Of a DNA stretch of 64,000 nucleotides, positions 36,223 to 45,725 are shown one piece after another. Origin of the DNA: Streptomyces sp. NBC_01428 (GTDB lineage Bacteria; Actinomycetota; Actinomycetes; Streptomycetales; Streptomycetaceae); NCBI RefSeq assembly GCF_036231965.1, contig NZ_CP109499.1, positions 2,294,001-2,358,000 on the forward strand, in the 5' to 3' direction. How positions within the stretch are numbered: the first letter of the stretch is position 1; each line of letters begins with the position of its first letter. A model generated the notes under the pieces. It was not told the DNA's origin. It did no database searches and was given only the letters and a program-made list of their open reading frames with translations. The translations under genes and the position numbers were made by a program.

Positions 36223-36624
36223 CTAGCTCCCTCGGTAAACGGAGTAGCCGAACGGGTTGAGCAGCAGCGGTACGTGGTAGTGCTCGCCCGGCCTGACGGC
36301 GAAGGTGATGGCCACCTCGGGGAAAAACGTCTCGCTGTCCCGATTCGCGGGGGCGTCCTGCTGCGCATCGGCTTGCTGTGTCGCTGATTCCGACTCGAAG
36401 TACGCCTCGACCGCGAAGTCGAGCCGCACGTGGGTCGTGCCCTCCGGCAGGGCCGGAAGGTCCTTGCACCGGCCGTCCGCGTCGGTCGCGGAACCGCCGA
36501 GCGCCCGCCAGTCGGCCTCGCGCCCGGCGCGGGCCGCGAGTTGGACGGCGACGCCCCCGGCGGGGCGGCCGACGCTGGTGTCCAGGATGTGGGTGGACAC
36601 GGAGGCGGTGGTGTCGGTGCTCAT
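36223..36624 (-). CDS. uraH: 5-hydroxyisourate hydrolase (transthyretin-like)
   Basis: A 133-residue HIU hydrolase. It has the N-terminal STHILDTSVGRPA with the active-site histidine, an internal arginine strand (THVRLDF) and the hallmark C-terminal tetrapeptide YRGS. It hydrolyses 5-hydroxyisourate to OHCU as a tetramer. A Gln/Asp/Ala-rich loop (about residues 82-100) makes it longer than the ~115-residue enteric enzyme. It overlaps uraD by 4 bp (ATGA). Confidence 0.97.
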   Translation of the reverse strand: MSTDTTASVSTHILDTSVGRPAGGVAVQLAARAGREADWRALGGSATDADGRCKDLPALPEGTTHVRLDFAVEAYFESESATQQADAQQDAPANRDSETFFPEVAITFAVRPGEHYHVPLLLNPFGYSVYRGS

Positions 36625-37136
36625 GCCTCTTCTTCCTGTACGAGATTGCCGAGCCGGATGCGGTTGATCTTCCCCAGTTCGACGCGGACGATCTCGCGCT
36701 CCTGCTCGGAGGAGTTGCCGATCCGCTCCTTGACCGCGTCGCGCATCTGCTCGCCGGTCCGGCCGGTGGCGCAGATGAGGAAGACGTGGCCGAACTTCTC
36801 CTGGTAGGCCAGGTTCAGTTCGAGCATCTCCTCCTTGAGTTCCTCGGAGGCGCCGGCCATGCCGCGCTGCTCCCGGGAGGAGGTGGGGTCGCCGGGCTTC
36901 GGCCGCCCGATGGGCGGATGCCCGGCCATCGCCTCGGCCAGGTCCGCGTCGGTCAGCTCGGCCATGGCGGCGTCGCTCGCGGTGTACAGGTCGTCGGCGG
37001 TGGCGTACGGGCGGGCGGCGAGGAGCCGCTCGGCCCACGCCCGGGAGGCGCATGCCTCGTGGAGCGCGGCGAGGGCCGCGTGCTCCGCCAGTGCGTTGAA
37101 CCGGGCGAGGCCGCCAGGTGTCGTACTCGACGTCAC
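36621..37136 (-). CDS. uraD: OHCU decarboxylase
   Basis: A 171-residue 2-oxo-4-hydroxy-4-carboxy-5-ureidoimidazoline decarboxylase, yielding S-allantoin. The catalytic histidine lies in AGHPPIGRP, followed by SREQRGM and the helix ELNLAYQEKFGHVFLICATG that lines the active site. GTG at 37136 has GGAGG 6 nt upstream. It is the first gene of the urate operon. Its promoter carries a motif 2 palindrome (37201-37215) but no motif 1 pair, unlike the glyoxylate genes. Confidence 0.97.
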   Translation of the reverse strand: MTSSTTPGGLARFNALAEHAALAALHEACASRAWAERLLAARPYATADDLYTASDAAMAELTDADLAEAMAGHPPIGRPKPGDPTSSREQRGMAGASEELKEEMLELNLAYQEKFGHVFLICATGRTGEQMRDAVKERIGNSSEQEREIVRVELGKINRIRLGNLVQEEEA

Positions 37137-37200
37137 GGGAAGCCTCCGTGGCCTTGTGCTGGACGGGCTGCGGATAGCTAACGCTCTCGGAAACACCACG

Positions 37201-37215
37201 TCAACACTTTGTTGA
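37201..37215. promoter_or_regulatory. Motif 2 palindrome upstream of uraD operon
   Basis: TCAACACTTTGTTGA is a near-perfect 15-bp palindrome 65 bp before the uraD start, between that gene and the terminator of the HTH gene. It is at the same distance as at allB. Confidence 0.65.
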
Positions 37216-37228
37216 AAACTTCGGGTAA

Positions 37229-37260
37229 CAAAAAACGCCGCCCGGACGGTCCGGGCGGCG
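37229..37260 (-). terminator. Intrinsic terminator of the HTH gene
   Basis: An 11-bp stem (37236-37246 with 37250-37260) followed on the minus strand by six to seven T residues. It ends the small HTH operon and separates it from the uraD promoter, so the two leftward units are independent. It is one of the few terminators in the window with a true U-run. Confidence 0.9.
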
Positions 37261-37310
37261 GCGGCCGACGGCGGGCCGGAGCCCGCCGTCACCCAGGGCG
37301 TTGTCGCTGG

Positions 37311-37679
37311 TCAGGCGCCCTTCTCACGGTTCAGGTAGTTGTAGACGGTGAAGCGGCTGACGCCGAGCGCACCGGCCACGGTCTCCACGCCGTGCCGCAC
37401 GGAGAAGGCGCCGCGCGCCTCCAGGATGCGGACGACCTCCTGCTTGGCCCTGCGGTCGAGGTCCGCGAGCGGCTTGCCCTGCTTGCGCTCCAGGGCGGCG
37501 AGGATGTGGTCCAGCGAGTCGGCGAGCTGGGGCAGGCGCACGGCGACGACGTCGGCGCCCTCCCAGGACAGCACCACGTCGTCGGCGCCGGCCTGCTCGG
37601 GCGGCAGCATCTCGCCCCCCATCGCGTCGACCAGCGGCTTGACCGCCGTGACGAAGGGGTCGTCCCCGATACCGGTCAC
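37311..37679 (-). CDS. Small regulator with DauR/YheO-type C-terminal HTH
   Basis: A 122-residue protein. The N-terminal part (FVTAVKPLVDAMGGEMLP...VVLSWEGADVVAVRLPQLADSLDHILAAL) resembles the PAS-like fold of YheO/DauR, shortened. The C-terminus (QEVVRILEARGAFSVRHGVETVAGALGVSRFTVYNYL) is the DauR-type helix-turn-helix. It overlaps the 86-residue gene upstream by 4 bp. Position between the urate and glyoxylate operons makes it a candidate for binding motif 2. No direct evidence. Confidence 0.85.
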   Translation of the reverse strand: MTGIGDDPFVTAVKPLVDAMGGEMLPPEQAGADDVVLSWEGADVVAVRLPQLADSLDHILAALERKQGKPLADLDRRAKQEVVRILEARGAFSVRHGVETVAGALGVSRFTVYNYLNREKGA

Positions 37680-37936
37680 TTATCGCCCTCCCCGACGGCA
37701 CCCACGACGTTGACCTGGAGGGAGACCCGGGTGGCGCCCGCCTCCAGGGTTCTGCGCAGCAGCGCGTCGACCGCGGTCAGCACGGAGTCCGCGCCGCCTT
37801 CCGCGGTGTTGCCGAACGGGCCGACATCCACGGCCTCCAGGTCGGCCGCCTCGATGACCTCGCGGGCGACCAGCGCGTGCCGGGGCGCCTCGTCGAGATC
37901 GAAGGGCTCGGTCGTGAACTCCACTCTCAATCGCAC
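37676..37936 (-). CDS. Small protein, thiamine-binding (MTH1187)-like
   Basis: An 86-residue protein. The pattern REVIEAADLEAVDVGPFGNTAEG, then a helix, then GATRVSLQVNVVGA follows the UPF0045/MTH1187 thiamine-binding fold by eye; I cannot confirm this. GTG at 37936 has AGGTTGAG upstream. It is coupled to the HTH gene and divergent from hydroxypyruvate isomerase. Glyoxylate carboligase in the same regulon needs thiamine diphosphate, so a thiamine link would make sense, but this is inference. Confidence 0.65.
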   Translation of the reverse strand: MRLRVEFTTEPFDLDEAPRHALVAREVIEAADLEAVDVGPFGNTAEGGADSVLTAVDALLRRTLEAGATRVSLQVNVVGAVGEGDK

Positions 37937-38040
37937 GGGCTCAACCTACTGCGCGGCGCCGCCACCCCGGCAGTCCCCTCCGCACGAGGGCGGCTTTCCG
38001 GTGGCACCCCCTTGACAAGCTCCGACACACGACGGCAATC

Positions 38041-38076
38041 TTCCATTAAGCAGAAACGAACTTCCGCAATACGGAA
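38041..38076. promoter_or_regulatory. Motif 1 operator pair upstream of hyi
   Basis: TTCCATTAAGCAGAA (38041-38055) and TTCCGCAATACGGAA (38062-38076) start 21 bp apart. A TTGACA at 38012-38017 may be the -35 element, which would put the sites at the -10/+1 region, ideal for repression. The second site is the exact complement of the first gcl site at 45584. Confidence 0.8.
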
Positions 38077-38165
38077 TCTCCGGACTCCGCGAACACGGAG
38101 TCGCTGCGAAACAGCCGGCCCGGCCGACAGCACGGCCGCCAGTACGGAAGGGAGCGCCGACCCCC

Positions 38166-39005
38166 ATGGGATTCGCAGACCAGCGCTTCAACGTCAACCT
38201 GTCGATCCTCTTCACGGAACTCCCGCTCCTGGAGCGCCCCGCGGCCGCCGCCGCGGCGGGCTTCACCGCGGTCGAGCTGTGGTGGCCCTGGGTCGACTCC
38301 CCCACCCCCGAGCAGTCCGAGCTCGACGCCCTGAAGAAGGCGATCGAGGACGCGGGCGTCCGGCTCACGGGCCTGAACTTCTACGCCGGGCAGCTCCCGG
38401 GTCCGGACCGGGGCGCCCTGTCGCTCCCCGGCGCGGAGTCGGAGCGCTTCCGCGCCAACATCGACGTGGCCGCCGACTTCGCCCGCTCGCTCGGCTGCAC
38501 GGCGCTCAACGCGCTGTACGGCAACCGGGTCGAGGGCGTGGACCCGGCCGAGCAGGACGCGCTCGCCCTGGAGAACCTGGTCCTCGCGGCCCGCGCCGCG
38601 GACCGCGTCGGAGCGATCCTCCTGATCGAGACGCTCAACCGGCCCGAGTCCCCGCGCTACCCACTGGTGAGCGCCCCGGCCGGCATCGCGATCGTCGACA
38701 AGGTCAACGAGGCGACGGGACTCGGCAACGCCAAGTTCCTCATGGACCTCTACCACCTGTCCATGAACGGCGAGGACCTCCAGCAGGTGATCGCCGCGTA
38801 CGCCGACCGGACCGGTCACGTGCAGATCGCCGACAACCCCGGCCGCGGCGCCCCGGGCACCGGCACGCTCCCGCTGGAGGAGCTCCTCGACCAGCTGGCC
38901 AAGGCCGGCTACGAGGGCTTCGTCGGCCTGGAGTACAAGCCGGGCGACCGGCCGAGCGCGGAGGCCTTCGACTGGCTGCCCGCCGCCGCCCGAGCCGCCC
39001 GCTGA
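38166..39005 (+). CDS. hyi: Hydroxypyruvate isomerase
   Basis: A 279-residue TIM-barrel isomerase, interconverting hydroxypyruvate and tartronate semialdehyde. The two metal/catalytic glutamates are in LLIETLNRPESPRYPL and FVGLEYKPG. Length and the N-terminus (FNVNLSILFTELPLLERP) fit Hyi. It is first in a rightward operon with the reductase 44 bp downstream. Its promoter has a motif 1 pair. Together with glyoxylate carboligase and the reductase it forms the glycerate pathway. Confidence 0.94.
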   Translation: MGFADQRFNVNLSILFTELPLLERPAAAAAAGFTAVELWWPWVDSPTPEQSELDALKKAIEDAGVRLTGLNFYAGQLPGPDRGALSLPGAESERFRANIDVAADFARSLGCTALNALYGNRVEGVDPAEQDALALENLVLAARAADRVGAILLIETLNRPESPRYPLVSAPAGIAIVDKVNEATGLGNAKFLMDLYHLSMNGEDLQQVIAAYADRTGHVQIADNPGRGAPGTGTLPLEELLDQLAKAGYEGFVGLEYKPGDRPSAEAFDWLPAAARAAR

Positions 39006-39049
39006 GCGGCACCCCGAAGACGTAGCAGAGATTTCAGAGAGGCACCCTC

Positions 39050-39946
39050 ATGAGCAACACGAATCTGCCCAAGGTCGCGTGGATCGGTCTCGGCATCATG
39101 GGCTCGCCCATGGCGGAGAACCTGATCAAGGCCGGGTACGACGTCACCGGCTTCACCCTGGAGAAGGACAAGCTGGAGCGCCTGTCCGCCGCGGGCGGCA
39201 GCGCCGCCGGTTCGATCGCCGAGGCGGTCCGGGACGCCGACGTCGTGATCACGATGGTGCCCGCCTCCCCGCAGGTCGAGGCCATCGCGTACGGCCCCGA
39301 CGGCATCCTGGAGAACGTGAGGTCCGGCGCGCTGCTGATCGACATGTCCTCGATCACCCCGCAGACCTCGGTGGACCTCGCGAAGGCGGCGAAGGACAAG
39401 GGGATCCGCGTCCTGGACGCCCCGGTCTCCGGCGGCGAGGCCGGTGCGATCGAGGCCGTGCTGTCCATCATGGTCGGCGGCGAGCAGGGTGACTTCGACA
39501 CGGCGGAGCCCATCTTCGAGGCGCTCGGCAAGACCATCGTGCTGTGCGGTCCGCACGGCTCGGGCCAGACCGTGAAGGCCGCCAACCAGCTGATCGTCGC
39601 CGTGAACATCCAGGCGTGCGCCGAAGCCGTGGTCTTCCTGGAGAAGTCCGGCGTCGACCTGAAGGCCGCGCTCGACGTCCTCGGCGGCGGCCTCGCGGGC
39701 TCCACCGTGCTGGCGCGCAAGAAGGACAACTTCCTGAACCGCGACTTCAAGCCGGGCTTCCGGATCGACCTGCACCACAAGGACATGGGCATCGTCACGG
39801 ACGCCGCCCGCAACGTCGGTGCCGCGCTGCCCGTCGGCGCCGTGGTCGCCCAGCTCGTCGCCAGCCTGCGCGCGCAGGGCGACGGCGGCCTGGACCACTC
39901 CGCGCTGCTGCGCGCGGTCGAGCGCCTCTCCGGCGCCCAGATCTGA
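39050..39946 (+). CDS. glxR: 2-hydroxy-3-oxopropionate (tartronate semialdehyde) reductase
   Basis: A 298-residue beta-hydroxyacid dehydrogenase reducing tartronate semialdehyde to D-glycerate. The Rossmann motif is GLGIMGSPMAENLIKAGY, the substrate loop DAPVSGGEAGAIEA, and the catalytic lysine KAANQLIVA, all intact. AGAGAGG precedes the ATG. Second gene after hyi. No glycerate kinase is found in the window; it must be elsewhere. Confidence 0.95.
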   Translation: MSNTNLPKVAWIGLGIMGSPMAENLIKAGYDVTGFTLEKDKLERLSAAGGSAAGSIAEAVRDADVVITMVPASPQVEAIAYGPDGILENVRSGALLIDMSSITPQTSVDLAKAAKDKGIRVLDAPVSGGEAGAIEAVLSIMVGGEQGDFDTAEPIFEALGKTIVLCGPHGSGQTVKAANQLIVAVNIQACAEAVVFLEKSGVDLKAALDVLGGGLAGSTVLARKKDNFLNRDFKPGFRIDLHHKDMGIVTDAARNVGAALPVGAVVAQLVASLRAQGDGGLDHSALLRAVERLSGAQI

Positions 39947-40055
39947 ACGAGGCGACGAGCCGGCCCGGTTCCGTCCGGGCTCCCGAACCTCCGGGCCGCG
40001 GTGGCGCTGACACCTGTCCTGTCGCGCCCAGGCGCCACCGCGGCCCGGATCCTTT

Positions 40056-40070
40056 TCAACAAACTGTTGA
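40056..40070. promoter_or_regulatory. Motif 2 palindrome upstream of catalase
   Basis: TCAACAAACTGTTGA is the best copy of motif 2: all six arm bases on each side match. It starts 39 bp before the first motif 1 site of this promoter. Confidence 0.65.
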
Positions 40071-40094
40071 CGTCTCGTTCGCCCCGAACCTAGG

Positions 40095-40148
40095 CTCCAC
40101 GAAGCGGAAGTGGTCCACATAGCGGAAGAACGTTTCCGCTGACCCCGC
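40095..40148. promoter_or_regulatory. Motif 1 cluster (variant) upstream of catalase
   Basis: CTCCACGAAGCGGAA (40095-40109) and GTCCACATAGCGGAA (40113-40127) are 18 bp apart. A half-site TTCCGC begins at 40134, 21 bp after the second. The right arms are perfect and the first base is off in both. This is a looser arrangement than at the other promoters, so control may be weaker or share with motif 2. Confidence 0.6.
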
Positions 40149-40173
40149 TGCCCACACGTACGGAAGGTCCACG

Positions 40174-41631
40174 ATGTCGAAGCGCGTGCTCACGACCGAG
40201 TCCGGCGCCCCAGTCGCCGACAACCAGAACTCCGCCACCGCCGGCGTCGGTGGCCCGATCCTCCTCCAGGACCAGCACCTCCTGGAGAAGCTCGCCCGCT
40301 TCAACCGTGAGCGCATCCCGGAGCGTGTGGTGCACGCCCGCGGCTCCGGCGCGTACGGCTACTTCGAGGTCACCGACGACGTCACCGGCTTCACGCACGC
40401 CGACTTCCTGGACACGGTGGGCAAGCGCACCGAGGTCTTCCTCCGCTTCTCGACCGTCGCCGACAACCTCGGCGGCGCCGACGCGGTCCGCGACCCCCGC
40501 GGCTTCGCGCTGAAGTTCTACACCGAGGAGGGCAACTACGACCTCGTCGGCAACAACACCCCGGTCTTCTTCATCAAGGACCCCATCAAGTTCCCCGACT
40601 TCATCCACTCCCAGAAGCGCGACCCGTTCACGGGCAAGCAGGAGCCGGACAACGTCTGGGACTTCTGGGCGCACGCCCCCGAGGCCACGCACCAGGTGAC
40701 CTGGCTGATGGGCGACCGCGGCATCCCGGCCTCGTACCGCCACATGAACGGCTACGGCTCGCACACCTACCAGTGGACGAACGCCGAGGGCGAGGCCTTC
40801 TTCGTCAAGTACCACTTCAAGACGAACCAGGGTGTCCGCAGCCTCTCCGGCGAGCAGGGCCAGGAGCTCGCGGGCAAGGACCCGAACTCCCACCAGACGG
40901 ACCTGCTCCAGGCCATCGAGCGCGGCGTGAACCCGTCCTGGACGCTGTACGTGCAGCTCATGCGGGCCGCCGAGGCGGCGGACTACCGCTTCAACCCGTT
41001 CGACGTCACCAAGGTGTGGCCGCACCAGGACTACCCGCTCCAGCGCGTGGGCCGGCTGGTCCTGGACCGCAACCCCGACAACGTCTTCGCCGAGGTCGAG
41101 CAGGCCGCGTTCTCCCCGAACAACTTCGTTCCGGGCATCGGCCCCTCCCCCGACAAGATGCTCCAGGGCCGGCTGTTCGCCTACGCGGACGCGCACCGCT
41201 ACCGCCTGGGCGTCAACCACACGCAGCTCGCCGTGAACGCGCCGAAGGCCACGACCGCGCACAACTACGGCCGTGACGGTCTCATGGCGTCCAACGCCCA
41301 GGGCCGCGCCGCGAAGAACTACGAGCCGAACTCCTACGACGGCCCCGTCGAGACCGGCCGCCCGCTGGCCGCTCCGCTCGCCGTGAACGGCCACACCGGC
41401 ACGCACGAGGCCCCGCTGCACACCAAGGACGACCACTTCTTCCAGGCGGGCGAGCTCTACCGGCTGATGTCCGAGGACGAGCGCTCACGGCTCGTGGCGA
41501 ACATCGCCGGCGGTCTCTCCCAGGTCTCCCTGGACGACGTCATCGAGAAGAATCTCGCCCACTTCCACGCCGCCGACCCGGAGTACGGCAAGCGCGTGGA
41601 GGAGGCGGTCCGCGCCCTGCGCGAGGACTGA
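40174..41631 (+). CDS. Catalase (clade 3, small subunit)
   Basis: A 485-residue haem catalase. The distal histidine is in [14 protein letters not shown], the asparagine in [12 protein letters not shown], and the proximal tyrosine in [18 protein letters not shown]-binding small-subunit type by length. GGAAGG precedes the ATG. It follows the glxR gene but has its own promoter, with operators of both families. This links it to uricase, whose peroxide it would remove. S. coelicolor has a catalase in this position. Confidence 0.96.
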   Translation: MSKRVLTTESGAPVADNQNSATAGVGGPILLQDQHLLEKLARFNRERIPERVVHARGSGAYGYFEVTDDVTGFTHADFLDTVGKRTEVFLRFSTVADNLGGADAVRDPRGFALKFYTEEGNYDLVGNNTPVFFIKDPIKFPDFIHSQKRDPFTGKQEPDNVWDFWAHAPEATHQVTWLMGDRGIPASYRHMNGYGSHTYQWTNAEGEAFFVKYHFKTNQGVRSLSGEQGQELAGKDPNSHQTDLLQAIERGVNPSWTLYVQLMRAAEAADYRFNPFDVTKVWPHQDYPLQRVGRLVLDRNPDNVFAEVEQAAFSPNNFVPGIGPSPDKMLQGRLFAYADAHRYRLGVNHTQLAVNAPKATTAHNYGRDGLMASNAQGRAAKNYEPNSYDGPVETGRPLAAPLAVNGHTGTHEAPLHTKDDHFFQAGELYRLMSEDERSRLVANIAGGLSQVSLDDVIEKNLAHFHAADPEYGKRVEEAVRALRED

Positions 41632-41645
41632 TCCCCGGCTCGCGT

Positions 41646-41673
41646 GCCGCCTCTGACGGGAGGTCAGGGCGGC
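41646..41673 (+). terminator. Catalase terminator hairpin
   Basis: GCCGCCTCTGAC (41646-41657) pairs with GTCAGGGCGGC (41663-41673) with one bulge, 15 bp after the catalase stop codon. No U-run. Confidence 0.65.
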
Positions 41674-41975
41674 GCGCGTAGCCCGCGGAAACCATGCGGC
41701 CCGGATGAGGGGTGGCCGCAGGACCCTCCGCGGGCGAGGCGAGGACCGCGGCGGCATACGAGCCAGTGCGGTGGTGAAGGTTCCGCGACCCCCTTCTCGA
41801 CCTGAGGGAAGAGGCGTCACGGTTCCGTCGCATCCGCCGCGGTCCCAGCCACACACGTTCCACCGGCCCGTACGGGCCCCACACGCCCCGTCCGGCGGCG
41901 CGAACGTCCTGTCGCGCCCAGCCTCGCGCCGTCGGACGGCAACAACCTCACAGCGCGAACAGCCTCACGGCTCAC

Positions 41976-42021
41976 CGGCCGGGTGCCGGGTACGGACGGT
42001 CCCGTACCCGGCACCCGGCCG
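41976..42021. repeat. 20-bp perfect hairpin in the catalase downstream gap
   Basis: A perfect 20-bp stem (41976-41995 with 42002-42021) with a 6-nt loop ACGGTC. It lies in the gene-free gap 41632-42117, about 345 bp after the catalase stop and 97 bp before the next start. It is too far for the catalase terminator at 41646 to need it. It could be a second terminator, a processed small-RNA end or a cruciform. Elsewhere in this gap I see nothing. Confidence 0.75.
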
Positions 42022-42117
42022 TCCGCGTCGAGAGCCCGGCGGACCGGGTTCGCGGCAGGACCTCCGGGTGCGGAATACGGCCGGGCGCAGCAGCCTGGGA
42101 GCATGGAGGCTGACGGC

Positions 42118-42363
42118 ATGGACTTTCCCCGGACGGTGGTGCACCCGCCCGGCCTGGACGGATCGCGGCGGGTCACCGCGGGCGACCGGTTGCTCGGCAT
42201 CGCGTACCACCTGGACGACGTGGTCGAGATCCTGCGCCAGGCGGACGTCGACCTCGACGCGATCGAGGTCGAGAAGACCGACATCATCGAGTGGGTGGGC
42301 GGCGGTCCCGACGACTGGCCCGGGCTCTCCGAGTACCCGGAGGACGGAGTCCCCGGGCGGTGA
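42118..42363 (+). CDS. Small acidic protein of unknown function
   Basis: An 81-residue, strongly acidic protein (MDFPRTVVHPPGLDGSRRVTAG...LDDVVEILRQADVDLDAIEVEKTDIIEWVGG). One long helix in the centre and an aromatic, proline-rich C-terminus are predicted. The ATG at 42118 has GGAGG 8 nt upstream, better than the ATG at 42103. I know of similar small proteins in Streptomyces genomes but no function. It is a single gene, convergent with the hydrolase. Confidence 0.65.
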   Translation: MDFPRTVVHPPGLDGSRRVTAGDRLLGIAYHLDDVVEILRQADVDLDAIEVEKTDIIEWVGGGPDDWPGLSEYPEDGVPGR

Positions 42364-42611
42364 GTCCGGCGGCACGCGGGGGTGCCCGGCGCGGCGGGGC
42401 GCTGCCGGAAGCACCCGGTCGAGACGGGCGGCAAACGGGCCCCGGACGTACACCAGCGGGCGTAGCGGGCCTACGGAACCCTCAAATCAAGCTCTGAACA
42501 CCGCCCCGGGGGCTTCAACTCCCGCCGGATGGGGCCCATTCTCGGCACACGGGGCCCGCCGGCACGGGGGCGGCGGGTCCCGCACGGGGGTACGGGGGAA
42601 GCACGGGAACG

Positions 42612-42655
42612 ACAGCGCGGCGGCGAGGCCCGAGGGCCTTCGACCGTCGCGCTGT
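42612..42655. terminator. Long hairpin between convergent genes
   Basis: ACAGCGCGGCGG (42612-42623) pairs with CCGTCGCGCTGT (42644-42655) with one G-T mismatch. Inside, AGGCCC pairs with GGGCCT around GA. It sits in the 343-bp gap 42364-42706 between a rightward and a leftward gene and can terminate both. No other structure is seen there. Confidence 0.7.
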
Positions 42656-42706
42656 CGCGTGCGGGACCGCGCCGGCTTCGGCGCCCATCACTCCCCGGCG
42701 GGGTTC

Positions 42707-43618
42707 TCACCTGCCGCGGGGACGGCTGGGGCTTCTGACGCGGCTCGGGGCGACGGCTCCCGGATCGTCCAGGAAGGGCAGGACGTGCCGCAGGAAGAGC
42801 CCCGGGCGTTCGTTGTACGGTTCGTGGCCGGTCGGCAGCAGCACGCTCGACACCCGTGCGGGAAGCGCGCGCCGGGCGCGGCGGCCGTCGAGGAGTGCGG
42901 GGACGACCGGGTCGCGGCTCCCCCACAGCAGCAGGATCGGCAGGTCGAGACCGGCCGGGTCGGCGAGCCCGAAGTCGGGGTCGGCGAGAGCGCGCCAGAT
43001 CGCGCAGTGCACGGCCAGTCTCCGCTCCTCGTAAGGGAGTTGGCGGGCGCGGGCGTACGTCTCCCGCGCGCTCGGCGAGCCGAGGCGGCCGAGGTAGGCG
43101 CGGGCCAGGGGGACCACCAGGCGGCGGGCGCGGACGGGACGGCCCATCACCTCGCGGCAGAACCAGCGGGTGAGCGCGGTGTGCCGGGTGAAGCCCGCGG
43201 GGTCCACCAGGACGAGCGCGGTGACCGCCGCGGCGCGCGGACCCTGGGCGAGCCGGCAGGCGACGTAGCCGCCGACGCTGTTGCCGAGGACGGCGATCCG
43301 GCGCACCCCGTGCCGGGCGGCCAGCACGTCGATCACCCGTTCCGCGACGGCCACCAGCCCTTCGGGAGTGACCCGTTCGGGGTCGCGCGCGGTCGAGCCG
43401 CCGTAGCCGGGCCAGTCGACGACATAGGTGCGGTGCCGGTCGGCCAGGGCGGGCAGCACGGCGTCGAAGTCGCGCCCGTCGCCCGGGTTGGCGTGCAGCA
43501 GGAGCAGCGCGGGCGCCTCGGCCCGGTCGGGGTCCCGCCCGGGCCCGGTGGGGCCGACGGGCTCCGCGAGGCAGCGTACGGCGATGTCGCCGAGGGGGGT
43601 GGGGACGGTCATCCGCAT
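42707..43618 (-). CDS. Alpha/beta hydrolase
   Basis: A 303-residue alpha/beta hydrolase. The nucleophile elbow is LGNSVGGYVA, the oxyanion region LLLHANPGDGRD, the acid DP in WGSRDPVVP and the histidine in LPTGHEPYNERP: a complete triad. It resembles small haloalkane or ester hydrolases and C-C hydrolases; substrate unknown. Cytoplasmic, no signal peptide. It follows gcl in the leftward direction after a hairpin and probably has its own promoter. Confidence 0.88.
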   Translation of the reverse strand: MRMTVPTPLGDIAVRCLAEPVGPTGPGRDPDRAEAPALLLLHANPGDGRDFDAVLPALADRHRTYVVDWPGYGGSTARDPERVTPEGLVAVAERVIDVLAARHGVRRIAVLGNSVGGYVACRLAQGPRAAAVTALVLVDPAGFTRHTALTRWFCREVMGRPVRARRLVVPLARAYLGRLGSPSARETYARARQLPYEERRLAVHCAIWRALADPDFGLADPAGLDLPILLLWGSRDPVVPALLDGRRARRALPARVSSVLLPTGHEPYNERPGLFLRHVLPFLDDPGAVAPSRVRSPSRPRGR

Positions 43619-43662
43619 GAGCCGAGGATGCCGGAAGGGTCCGCTCCTGGGAACAACGCGCC

Positions 43663-43695
43663 GGGGCGGCCCATCCTCCCGGGATGGGCCGCCCC
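43663..43695. terminator. Terminator hairpin downstream of gcl
   Basis: A perfect 13-bp stem, GGGGCGGCCCATC (43663-43675) with GATGGGCCGCCCC (43683-43695), 39 bp after the gcl stop codon. It separates gcl from the hydrolase gene. Confidence 0.75.
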
Positions 43696-43734
43696 TTCGT
43701 TCACGCGGCTGCTTCTGTTCGGGTGCGGGCCGCG

Positions 43735-45519
<1,785 letters not shown>

Positions 45520-45583
45520 GGAGTTCTCCTGCTTCGGATGTCGGATTCTCCCGCTCCCGTCGCGCCCCGCGGAGAGCTTTAGA

Positions 45584-45619
45584 TTCCGTATTGCGGAAAC
45601 TAACTTCTACTATCTGGAA
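45584..45619. promoter_or_regulatory. Motif 1 operator pair upstream of gcl
   Basis: TTCCGTATTGCGGAA (45584-45598) and TTCTACTATCTGGAA (45605-45619) start 21 bp apart with the gap ACTAAC. The near site begins 65 bp before the gcl start. The first copy is a perfect palindrome in its five outer bases on each side. Confidence 0.8.
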
Positions 45620-45725
45620 GCAATGTAGGCGGAGGAGGAGGGAGCGTCAAGGGTGGGCCGCTCTTGCCGTCCTGTCGCGGGGCGTCGGGCCGTTTCGCTG
45701 CCGAAGGCGGCCCGGCTGGAGGACG

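Noticed and set aside
38084..38101. ACTCCG-N6-CGGAGT as a third motif 1 site at hyi
   Set aside because: Outer bases and spacing differ from motif 1, and it is out of the 21-bp phase with the pair; it may be a hairpin in the leader.
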